This document shows, one piece after another, positions 43,983 to 51,554 of a stretch of DNA of 64,000 nucleotides. The notes under the pieces were generated by a model, which was not told where the DNA came from, did no database searches, and worked only from the letters and a program-made list of their open reading frames with translations. Within the stretch, counting starts at the first letter, position 1; each line of letters begins with the position of its first letter. Origin of the DNA: Sphingobacteriaceae bacterium (GTDB lineage Bacteria > Bacteroidota > Bacteroidia > B-17B0 > Aurantibacillaceae); contig JADJLA010000005.1 of assembly GCA_016705695.1 (NCBI GenBank), positions 62,001-126,000 on the forward strand. The letters run 5' to 3'. Both the position numbers and the translations under genes were made by a program.

Positions 43983-46900
43983 TTAATATGCCAGCGCTGG
44001 CCCCAGCCAACGTTCCACATCAACAACGATCATGTTTTTACGCTTTGCATATTCTTCCACCTGTTCTTTGTTTATTTTTCCTAAACCAAAATATGCTGAA
44101 TTTTCATTGGCAAAATATAAACCACTAACTGCGGCAGTAGGGAACATGGCCAAACTATCAGTTAATTTAATGCCTGTATTTTTTTCCACGTCCAATAATT
44201 TCCAAATCGTTGTTTTTTCGGTATGATCGGGTTGAGCAGGGTAGCCCGGTGCAGGACGAATTCCAAAATATTCTTCATTTATTAAAGCGTCGTTGGTTAA
44301 ATTTTCGTCGGAAGCATAAGCCCATATTTCTTTACGCACTTTTTTATGCATCAATTCGGCAAATGCTTCTGCTAATCTATCAGCTAAAGCCTTCAGCATA
44401 ATTGCACTATAATCATCATGATTTTTCTCGAAGGCTTTTACATGTTCATCAATACCAAAACCCGTTGATAATGCAAATGATCCAATGTAATCTTGTTTTC
44501 CTTTTGGTGCCACAAAATCAGATAAGGCAATATTATATTGTCCGGCCGGTTTTTTACTTTGTTGACGCAAGGTATGGAATGTACATTTTGCATTTCCTTT
44601 TTCATCCACCACTTCAATATCATCAGTGCTATTACTATTGGCCGGATAAATTCCTATCACCGCTTTTGCACTTAGCCATTTCTCAGCAATGATCTTTTTA
44701 AGCATGGTCTGCGCATCGTTGAATAATTTTGTTGCTTCAACGCCGCGGTCCGGATCCTTTAATATGCGAGGATAAACCCCTTTCATTTCCCAACTATGGA
44801 AAAATGGTGTCCAGTCAATAAACTCAGCGATCTCAGCAATACTGTAATTATCAAATACTTTATTCCCAATAAAATTAGGTTTACTTATTTTGCATGTATT
44901 CCAGTCTACCGGAAATTTATTATCACGCGCTTCTTTTAATGAGATGAATTTATTTTGCGACTGAGCATTTTTGTTTTGCTCGCGCACACGTCCGTAATCT
45001 TTATTTACTTCAGTCATGAATGCTGCACGCAAATCATTTGAAATTAAACTGCTTGCTACTGGAACCGATTTACTGGCATCATTCACATGCACAACCGGCC
45101 CTGAATAATTTTGTGCAATTTTTACAGCCGTATGTACTTTTGATGTTGTTGCACCACCAATGAGCAATGGCAATTTAAAATTCAAACGTTCCATTTCTTT
45201 GGCCACATGCACCATTTCATCTAGCGAAGGCGTTATTAAACCACTCAAACCAATTACATCTACATTTTGTTTTTTGGCTTCATCCAAAATCTTATCGCAC
45301 GAAACCATCACGCCAAGATCAATGATCTCGTAATTATTGCAAGCCAATACAACCCCAACAATATTCTTTCCAATATCGTGCACATCGCCTTTTACTGTGG
45401 CTAATAAAATTTTACCTGCGTTAGTTCTACCATCGCCAACAATACCTGCTTTTTTATTGGCTTCTTTTTCAGCCAATAAATATGGTTCTAAATATGCAAC
45501 GGCTTTTTTCATCACGCGCGCACTTTTTACAACTTGCGGTAAGAACATTTTTCCGGCACCAAACAGATCGCCAACGATGTTCATACCATCCATTAATGGA
45601 CCTTCAATAACATGCAACGGACGACCAAGTTTTTGTCGCGCTTCTTCTGTATCCACATCAATATATTCTACAATTCCTTTTACCAAGGCATGACTCAAAC
45701 GCTCTTCCACAGTGGCTTTGCGCCAGGCTTCATCTTTTTCGGCAACATTTTTTACAATGCCTTTTAATGATTCGGCATGATCAACCAAACGTTCGGTGGC
45801 GTCATCTCTTCTATTTAAAAGGACATCTTCTATCAACGTCAACAATTCTTTTTCTATATCATCATACACTACTAACTGACTCGGATTTACAATTCCCATA
45901 TCCATGCCATTTTTTACAGCATGATATAAAAATGCAGAGTGAATAGCTTCGCGTACATGATCATTCCCGCGGAAAGAGAATGAAACGTTACTTACACCAC
46001 CGCTAACTTTAGCGCCGGGTAAATTATCTTTTATCCATTTGGTTGCCTGAAAGAAATCCAGTGCATTCAAGCGATGTTCTTCCATTCCTGTTGCAACGGG
46101 AAAAATATTCGGGTCAAAAATGATATCTTCCTTTGGAAAATCAACCACATTTACTAAAATATCATAAGCGCGTTTACAAATATCAATGCGTCGTTGCAAG
46201 GTATCGGCTTGCCCAACTTCGTCAAATGCCATTACAATTACTGCAGCTCCGTATTGTTTTACCTTATGAGCTTGCTCAATAAATTTCTCTTCTCCTTCTT
46301 TCATAGAGATAGAATTCACGATGGCTTTTCCTTGTACACATTTTAATCCTGCTTCAATAACGGTCCATTTTGACGAATCGATCATTATGGGAACACGACA
46401 AATATCCGGTTCAGATGCAATTAGATTTAAGAATGTTGTCATGCTTTCCTCGCTGTCTAACATCCCTTCATCCATATTCACATCAATAACTTGCGCACCA
46501 CCTTCTACTTGTTCTTTCGCAATAGATAATGCCTCTTCAAAATTTCCTTCTTTAATTAAGCGAAGGAATTTTTTTGAACCTGTAACATTGGTGCGTTCTC
46601 CAACATTTAAAAAATTACTTTCAGGACGAAGCGTTAGAGGCTCTAGCCCACTCAAATGCATTAAACCATCGCGTTGAGGTTTTTTGCGTGGCTTTGAAAG
46701 TTTTGCTAATTCAGCAATACGTTTGATGTGTGATGGAGTAGTTCCACAACAGCCACCAACGATATTTATAAACCCCGCCTTTAAAAAGTCTTCTATTTCA
46801 TGCCCCATTGCATGAGCATCCTGATCATATTCGCCAAATTGATTTGGCAAACCTGCATTAGGATATGCACTTACAAAAAATGGCGCTTTGGCCGAAAGCT

Positions 46901-47678
46901 CTTCTAAATACGGCCTCATGTCTTTTGCACCTAAAGCACAATTCAAACCAACGCTGAGTAATTCAACATGAGAAACAGAATTTAAAAATGCTTCGGTAGT
47001 TTGTCCCGATAAAGTTCTTCCGCTGGCATCGGTAATTGTTCCAGAAACCATTACGGGCATTTTTCTATTTATCGATTTGCAATAGTTTTGAATGGCGAAC
47101 AAAGCAGCCTTTGCATTGAGCGTATCAAAAATAGTTTCTATCAACAAAAGATCAGCGCCACCTTCTACCAAACCTTTTACTTGCTGCTGATAAGCAGTAA
47201 CCATTTCATCAAATGTAACAGCGCGAAAACCCGGATCATTTACATTAGGAGATAGTGATAAAGTACGATTAGTTGGCCCAATAGCACCGGCAACGTATTT
47301 ATTTACGTTAGCAAATTCAGGAAATTCTTTTTTAAATTCCGCAATAGCTTCTTTGGCAATTTTAGCTGATTCATAATTTAGTTCATGAACCAATTCTTCC
47401 ATTCCATAATCGGCCATGGCAATAGTAGTTCCACTGAATGTATTTGTTTCAATAATATCAGCGCCGGCTTTCAAATATTCTTTATGAATAGCCTTTATGA
47501 TATTTGGTTGCGTAATGGATAAAAGATCGTTATTACCCTGAAGATCTTTTGGCCAATCGGCAAAACGTTTACCGCGATAATCTTTTTCCTCCAATTTATA
47601 TTGTTGGATCATGGTACCCATTGCACCATCAATTACTAGTATTCGTTTTTCGAGTTCTTGTTTAATATCTGAGTTCAT
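43983..47678 (-). CDS. metH: cobalamin-dependent methionine synthase
   Basis: Makes methionine from homocysteine and methyl-tetrahydrofolate. All four modules are present in 1231 residues. The homocysteine module has zinc ligands Cys247 (VGLNCALG) and Cys310-311 (GGCCGTTP). Then come the pterin module (NVGERTNVTGSKKF), the cobalamin module with DVHDIGKNIV (cobalt-ligand His), and the SAM-dependent reactivation module (RPAPGYPAQPDHTEK). It is the second gene of a SAM-riboswitch operon, 9 bp after the methyltransferase. Confidence 0.98.
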   Translation of the reverse strand: MNSDIKQELEKRILVIDGAMGTMIQQYKLEEKDYRGKRFADWPKDLQGNNDLLSITQPNIIKAIHKEYLKAGADIIETNTFSGTTIAMADYGMEELVHELNYESAKIAKEAIAEFKKEFPEFANVNKYVAGAIGPTNRTLSLSPNVNDPGFRAVTFDEMVTAYQQQVKGLVEGGADLLLIETIFDTLNAKAALFAIQNYCKSINRKMPVMVSGTITDASGRTLSGQTTEAFLNSVSHVELLSVGLNCALGAKDMRPYLEELSAKAPFFVSAYPNAGLPNQFGEYDQDAHAMGHEIEDFLKAGFINIVGGCCGTTPSHIKRIAELAKLSKPRKKPQRDGLMHLSGLEPLTLRPESNFLNVGERTNVTGSKKFLRLIKEGNFEEALSIAKEQVEGGAQVIDVNMDEGMLDSEESMTTFLNLIASEPDICRVPIMIDSSKWTVIEAGLKCVQGKAIVNSISMKEGEEKFIEQAHKVKQYGAAVIVMAFDEVGQADTLQRRIDICKRAYDILVNVVDFPKEDIIFDPNIFPVATGMEEHRLNALDFFQATKWIKDNLPGAKVSGGVSNVSFSFRGNDHVREAIHSAFLYHAVKNGMDMGIVNPSQLVVYDDIEKELLTLIEDVLLNRRDDATERLVDHAESLKGIVKNVAEKDEAWRKATVEERLSHALVKGIVEYIDVDTEEARQKLGRPLHVIEGPLMDGMNIVGDLFGAGKMFLPQVVKSARVMKKAVAYLEPYLLAEKEANKKAGIVGDGRTNAGKILLATVKGDVHDIGKNIVGVVLACNNYEIIDLGVMVSCDKILDEAKKQNVDVIGLSGLITPSLDEMVHVAKEMERLNFKLPLLIGGATTSKVHTAVKIAQNYSGPVVHVNDASKSVPVASSLISNDLRAAFMTEVNKDYGRVREQNKNAQSQNKFISLKEARDNKFPVDWNTCKISKPNFIGNKVFDNYSIAEIAEFIDWTPFFHSWEMKGVYPRILKDPDRGVEATKLFNDAQTMLKKIIAEKWLSAKAVIGIYPANSNSTDDIEVVDEKGNAKCTFHTLRQQSKKPAGQYNIALSDFVAPKGKQDYIGSFALSTGFGIDEHVKAFEKNHDDYSAIMLKALADRLAEAFAELMHKKVRKEIWAYASDENLTNDALINEEYFGIRPAPGYPAQPDHTEKTTIWKLLDVEKNTGIKLTDSLAMFPTAAVSGLYFANENSAYFGLGKINKEQVEEYAKRKNMIVVDVERWLGPALAY

Positions 47679-47687
47679 AAATGTTCC

Positions 47688-48473
47688 TTATAGTTTTCCG
47701 TAATAAATTTTTGTATCATACTCTAAACGCACTGTATTGTTTTGCTGACACCTTGCAAACACTTTTTTTAAACAGTACAGCATATGTTCATAGTCTTTAT
47801 GGCCCTCGTTGGGCATATAGGATGATGACAGTACGCGGCCTTTTAATCCTGCAAAATCAACTTCCTGAAAATTATCAAACCATTTTTCGGTATAATTATT
47901 TTCTCCAAAAAACGAATCAAATATTTTTTTGTCTTGAGTATTCTTATGATTTACTTCTTTATAATCTGTTCCGCACAATTGCAAAAGATCTTCATATGAC
48001 CTTAAGAACTCCCCGCCTTGCCGGCCGGCAGCTGTGCTATTTGTTCTTCTATCATTCCAAAGTAAAACCACATACCCATTAGGTTTTAAAATGCGCTTGA
48101 ATTCCTGTTTCGTTCTCTCTTTATCAAACCAATGAAACGCTTGTCCTGCCACGATCACATCTACGGAATGATCGTTCAAGCTTGTTTTTTCTGCTGTAGC
48201 ATTTACACTATGAAAATTTTTATCACCTCCCAATAGTTTTTCTGCGGCGTCTCGCATTTCTTTGTTTGGTTCAATCGCAAATACTTTCAAATTCAATCTT
48301 AAAAATGGTTCTGTAGATATTCCGGTTCCTGATCCAATATCGGCAATCACAGAATTTTTAGAAATGATATGTTGAGACAATAGATGATCGAACATCTCCT
48401 GAGGATAATGCGGACGATACTTGACGTAATTGTCAACTCTATCGGCAAATCTATGTGTTGTCTCTATGGTCAT
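47688..48473 (-). CDS. class I SAM-dependent methyltransferase
   Basis: Methyltransferase of 261 residues with the SAM-binding motif VIADIGSGTGIS and post-motif VFAIEPNKEMRDAA, then VIVAGQAFHWFDKER, typical of the UbiE-like Methyltransf_11 group. The substrate is unknown. It is directly downstream of the SAM-I riboswitch terminator (the U-tract ends at the ATG) and 9 bp upstream of metH, so both should be repressed by SAM. Residues encoded around 48010-48032 (AGRQGGE) come from a GC-rich insertion unlike the surrounding sequence. Confidence 0.87.
   Translation of the reverse strand: MTIETTHRFADRVDNYVKYRPHYPQEMFDHLLSQHIISKNSVIADIGSGTGISTEPFLRLNLKVFAIEPNKEMRDAAEKLLGGDKNFHSVNATAEKTSLNDHSVDVIVAGQAFHWFDKERTKQEFKRILKPNGYVVLLWNDRRTNSTAAGRQGGEFLRSYEDLLQLCGTDYKEVNHKNTQDKKIFDSFFGENNYTEKWFDNFQEVDFAGLKGRVLSSSYMPNEGHKDYEHMLYCLKKVFARCQQNNTVRLEYDTKIYYGKL
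48010..48032. repeat. in-frame GC-rich palindromic micro-insertion in the methyltransferase gene
   Basis: CCCGCCTTGCCGGCCGGCAG has a GC content far above the surroundings and contains the perfect palindrome TGCCGGCCGGCA (48019-48030). It is translated in frame as A-G-R-Q-G-G-E between NSTA and FLRSYED, where I recall relatives having no such segment. It resembles dispersed CCGGC-rich palindromes that insert in frame. Confidence 0.6.
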
Positions 48474-48510
48474 AAAACAAAAAACCCTTCGCGTTTTTTA
48501 GTCGGAAGGG
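48474..48510 (-). terminator. riboswitch-controlled intrinsic terminator
   Basis: The CCCTTC / GAAGGG arms (48505-48510 and 48485-48490) enclose a 14-nt loop and are followed by TTTTTTGTTTT that ends at the ATG of the methyltransferase. The 5' arm overlaps the competing antiterminator strand at 48500-48507. Confidence 0.75.
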
Positions 48511-48545
48511 AGCGTTATTTCTTGTTAATTTAAATCTCTTTTTAT

Positions 48546-48727
48546 TTCCGACTTATCTTTCTCGGTTAAACCGAGACGAATTTCCACCTTCTAATAGAAT
48601 TATGAGTTATGAGTTATGAGTTATGATTGGTTTTCCAATTCATCATTCATCATTCAAAATTCATCATTACTATCAGGGTTGGTAAGGCTTAAACGGGCGT
48701 GTCCCTAGGCCTTTCTTGATAAGTTTG
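48546..48727 (-). ncRNA. SAM-I (S-box) riboswitch with enlarged P3 arm
   Basis: The leader of the methyltransferase-metH operon matches the S-box aptamer in order on the minus strand. P1 is CTTATC (48718-48723) paired with GATAAG (48552-48557). P2 is AAGGC with GCCTT, enclosing AGGGA, GCCC and the AAGCC segment. Then come CAACC, the P3 arm, GGTGGAAATTC, and P4 (CTCGGTT/AACCGAG, 48561-48575). The P3 arm (48591-48676) is about 86 nt, where about 15-20 is usual. The antiterminator pairs AGTCGGAA (48546-48553) with TTCCGACT (48500-48507) and shares 2 nt with P1, so SAM binding should favour termination. Confidence 0.88.
48591..48676. repeat. tandem heptamers within the riboswitch P3 arm
   Basis: On the plus strand TTATGAG is repeated three times (48600-48620) and continues as TTATGA. 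It is followed by a hairpin tip ATTGG-TTTT-CCAAT (48626-48639), then ATTCATC-type units toward 48669. The two halves are partly complementary (ATGA with TCAT), so the repeats lengthen the P3 hairpin between closing strands CTAATAG and CTATCAG. Confidence 0.8.
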
Positions 48728-48741
48728 TTAAAGAACTAAAA

Positions 48742-48749
48742 CAAAGGTA
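48742..48749 (-). promoter_or_regulatory. predicted -7 promoter box (TACCTTTG) for the riboswitch operon
   Basis: A TAnnTTTG match that places transcription start a few nt upstream of the P1 5' strand, as expected for a SAM-I leader. Confidence 0.55.
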
Positions 48750-48792
48750 AACAATTATTTAATTATTTAAAAATTCATCCTAATTTTAAGGG

Positions 48793-51102
48793 ATGAAGCG
48801 ATCGGTCGCTATTTTGCTGCTTTTTATTGGTTACTGGGCTCAGGCACAAAGGTCTGCATGGACTTCCTATGACCTCTATTTAGGCGACACTGTAAATGTG
48901 ATCGAGAAGAATAGTGACAAGCAAGGACGGTGGGTTCTTTTAGGAAAAGACAAGAAGGGGAGGAAATATAAATTTTATAAGAATAACCAGATCGTTGAGG
49001 ATGGAAATTATAAAGACGGAAAAAAAATCGGTGTTTGGAAGAGTTATCATCAAACCGGTAAGTTAGAGTCGGAAATAAGATTTGTGAATGATGAGGCTAA
49101 TGGCGCAGCGAAATTTTATAATAAGGAAGGAAGACTTACAGCTGAAGGAAATTTTAAAGGAAAGGATTTTGAAGGAGATTATTTTATTTATGACGCAGAG
49201 GGAAATAAAATAAAAAGAAATTCAGACGATAAATTTAAGAACTCATATTTAGCTTTTAGTGGTAAGATAGATAAATTTGGAAAGGAACTGAGCAACGTTC
49301 GCATTGTTGTGGAGCGTGATAATTTTGAGATCTACGATGAGTTGAATAATGCCGACGGAACATTTAAATTGAAGCTTGAGTTGAATTTTGAATACATCAT
49401 TCGTTTTTCTAAAGAAGGTTTTGATGATGTATCATTGATCCTTGATGCCAACGTTCATAATTTGAAAGACACTAGTATTTACAAATTGGAAAAGTGGAAA
49501 GTGCAGATGTCCGATAACATTGCTAACTCATTAAGTTCGGATTTTATGAGTTTGTTGTTGAACAAGCCGGCCGGAAAGATATATTTCAGCAAGCGCAAAA
49601 AACGATTTACTACCGATGGCGCCTATGTGAATTTATTCAATAAGCAAGTAAAAGGCATTAGTGAATCAACTAAATTCTTATTAGCGCAAACCGCAGATGA
49701 TAACAAGAAATTGGAGATCGAGAATTTGCGGATGGAGGCGGAGAAGAAAATGACCGAGATCGCCATGCTTAAGAAAGAGCAAGATCTGAAAGAAGCAGAA
49801 CTCAGGCAAAAAGAAGCACAAATATTAGCTGAAAAAATGGCGCGCGAAAAACAGCAATCGGATATTGCCATGGCGGAGCAACAAAAGCGAATTAAAGATC
49901 TACAATTTGAGCAGCAAAAAATAGAACTAGAGAAACAGGCATTGGTTGCTCAATCGAACGCAAAAGAACTGGAGCGACTGGCGGTTTTGAAAAAAGTTCA
50001 GGAGTATGAGTTAAAGGAAAAGCAAAGCGCTTTAACTAAATCTAATCAAAGTTTAGCAGCGCAATTGCAAGAGAACGAAAAGAGTTCTATGAAATTGGAT
50101 TATGCCAACAAAGAAAAGGCCCTTAAGGAAACAGAGATCAAACAACAAAAGATCTATTTTTATTTTATGGCTGCAGGTTTGTTGTTAGTTGGTGTTTTTG
50201 CTTTCTTTATTTTCAGAAGCTTTCAGCAAAAGAAAAAGGCGAATACGCTGTTAGAGAAACAATCGCAAGAGATCACTCAGCAAAAATACGAGATAGAAAC
50301 AAAGAGTAAGCTTATTGAGTTGAAAAACATGGAAACGGAACAAAGTATTTTGTATGCTAAACGGATCCAACATGCTATTCTTCCTCCAAAAGAAGAGATC
50401 AGTTTATACTTGCAAGATTATTTTATTTTATACAAATCGAAGGATATTGTAAGTGGTGATTTTTATTTTTTCTCAGATAAATATGCCAAGGATGGCAAAG
50501 TTTACATTGCTTCGGTAGATTGTACGGGCCATGGTGTTCCGGGCGCATTTATGAGTATGATAGGTTATGAGAAATTAAAAGATGCTGTTGATCTTGCAAC
50601 GGAGCCCGGAAAAATATTGAATGAACTGAACAAAGGAGTTAAATCAGCTTTACGTCAATCGGCGGAAGCAAATTCAACTCGCGACGGAATGGATCTTAGC
50701 TTATGTGCTATTCCAACGAAAACAAATGGAACAACCACAATTTCTTACGCGGGAGCTAATCGTCCGTTATGGATCATTAAAAAAGATGCAACTGCAGTAG
50801 ACGAGATAAAAGCGACCAAAGTTGCCATTGGCGGATTAACTCACGATTCGCAGGAATTTCAGCAACACGATATCACACTTAACAAGGGCGATACAATTTA
50901 TATGTTCAGTGATGGCTATGCCGATCAGTTTGGCGGACCAAAAAAGAAAAAATTAATGACGGGTAAGTTCAAAGATATTATTTTGAGTATACAGCACTTG
51001 TCAATTAAGCAGCAGCATGATCATTTGAATGATTTTATTGAGAAATGGATGGAAGGAAGCGAGCAGGTGGATGATATTTTAGTTATAGGTGTAAAAGTAT
51101 AA
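48793..51102 (+). CDS. MORN-repeat / SpoIIE-family membrane phosphatase
   Basis: 769-residue phosphatase with a different sensor from its paralogues. After a signal peptide (SVAILLLFIGYWAQAQ) come MORN/YwqK-like repeats (about 60-140, GNYKDGKKIGVWKSYHQTGK), then a carboxypeptidase-regulatory-like domain (about 155-230). A long coiled coil (about 290-455) is followed by one membrane segment (IYFYFMAAGLLLVGVFAFFIF). The SpoIIE domain has SGDFYFFSD, VDCTGHGVPGAFMS, SDGYADQFGGP and the C-terminal QVDDILVIG, so the catalytic acids are complete. It overlaps the DUF4440 gene by 1 bp. Confidence 0.88.
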   Translation: MKRSVAILLLFIGYWAQAQRSAWTSYDLYLGDTVNVIEKNSDKQGRWVLLGKDKKGRKYKFYKNNQIVEDGNYKDGKKIGVWKSYHQTGKLESEIRFVNDEANGAAKFYNKEGRLTAEGNFKGKDFEGDYFIYDAEGNKIKRNSDDKFKNSYLAFSGKIDKFGKELSNVRIVVERDNFEIYDELNNADGTFKLKLELNFEYIIRFSKEGFDDVSLILDANVHNLKDTSIYKLEKWKVQMSDNIANSLSSDFMSLLLNKPAGKIYFSKRKKRFTTDGAYVNLFNKQVKGISESTKFLLAQTADDNKKLEIENLRMEAEKKMTEIAMLKKEQDLKEAELRQKEAQILAEKMAREKQQSDIAMAEQQKRIKDLQFEQQKIELEKQALVAQSNAKELERLAVLKKVQEYELKEKQSALTKSNQSLAAQLQENEKSSMKLDYANKEKALKETEIKQQKIYFYFMAAGLLLVGVFAFFIFRSFQQKKKANTLLEKQSQEITQQKYEIETKSKLIELKNMETEQSILYAKRIQHAILPPKEEISLYLQDYFILYKSKDIVSGDFYFFSDKYAKDGKVYIASVDCTGHGVPGAFMSMIGYEKLKDAVDLATEPGKILNELNKGVKSALRQSAEANSTRDGMDLSLCAIPTKTNGTTTISYAGANRPLWIIKKDATAVDEIKATKVAIGGLTHDSQEFQQHDITLNKGDTIYMFSDGYADQFGGPKKKKLMTGKFKDIILSIQHLSIKQQHDHLNDFIEKWMEGSEQVDDILVIGVKV

Positions 51103-51545
51103 TGATGAAAGCACTTCGTATTTTATTGATCGTTTTATTTATGCAGCTCTTTAATTCTGCCTATTCCCAAAGTAATTCTAAGATCGTAGGAGAAATTCAG
51201 CAACTTATGAAGTTGCAAGAAAAGGCCTGGAATGATTTTGACATAGATGGCTTTATGAAATATTATTGGAATAATGATAGTTTGATGTTCATTGGAAGCA
51301 AATCGATCACATACGGATGGAAGCAAACATTAGCCAATTACAAAAAGAATTACTCAAGCAAAGAACTCATGGGGGTGTTATCTTTTACAAATATTAAATG
51401 TGAAGTATTTACTAAAGAAGCGGTAACTGTTGTTGGAAAATGGCAGATAACACGACCTGATGCAACACAAATTGGCGGACATTATACATTACTCTGGAAA
51501 AAGATCGATGGCAAATGGGTTATTGTACGCGATCATACAAGCTAA
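51102..51545 (+). CDS. secreted DUF4440/SnoaL-like protein
   Basis: 147-residue protein with an N-terminal signal (ALRILLIVLFMQLFNSAYSQ) and an NTF2-like fold of the DUF4440 type. LMKLQEKAWNDFDIDGFMKYYW and the C-terminal GHYTLLWKKIDGKWVIVRDHTS are typical. Ligand and role are unknown. Its ATG shares one base with the upstream stop (TAATG), and dsbD starts 9 bp after it, so three unlike genes form one transcription unit. Confidence 0.82.
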   Translation: MMKALRILLIVLFMQLFNSAYSQSNSKIVGEIQQLMKLQEKAWNDFDIDGFMKYYWNNDSLMFIGSKSITYGWKQTLANYKKNYSSKELMGVLSFTNIKCEVFTKEAVTVVGKWQITRPDATQIGGHYTLLWKKIDGKWVIVRDHTS

Positions 51546-51554
51546 ACTAAACTT

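Larger units (their letters stand above)
48474..48792. other. longest non-coding gap, occupied by the SAM-riboswitch leader
   Basis: 319-nt region between divergent genes. On the minus strand it holds the SAM-I riboswitch, its terminator and a promoter box. Within the P3 arm are tandem heptamers. The plus-strand gene at 48793 begins within 44 nt of the minus-strand promoter, with only a weak TAATTTTA box at 48779-48786. Confidence 0.85.

Noticed and set aside
47681..48082. Plus-strand open frame of 133 codons opposite the methyltransferase
   Set aside because: It lies wholly antisense to a well-supported gene and shows no recognisable domain.
48600..48669. Heptamer tandem repeats considered as a CRISPR-like or minisatellite array
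   Set aside because: There are no spacers and the units are only 7 nt; the repeats sit precisely inside the P3 arm of the riboswitch.
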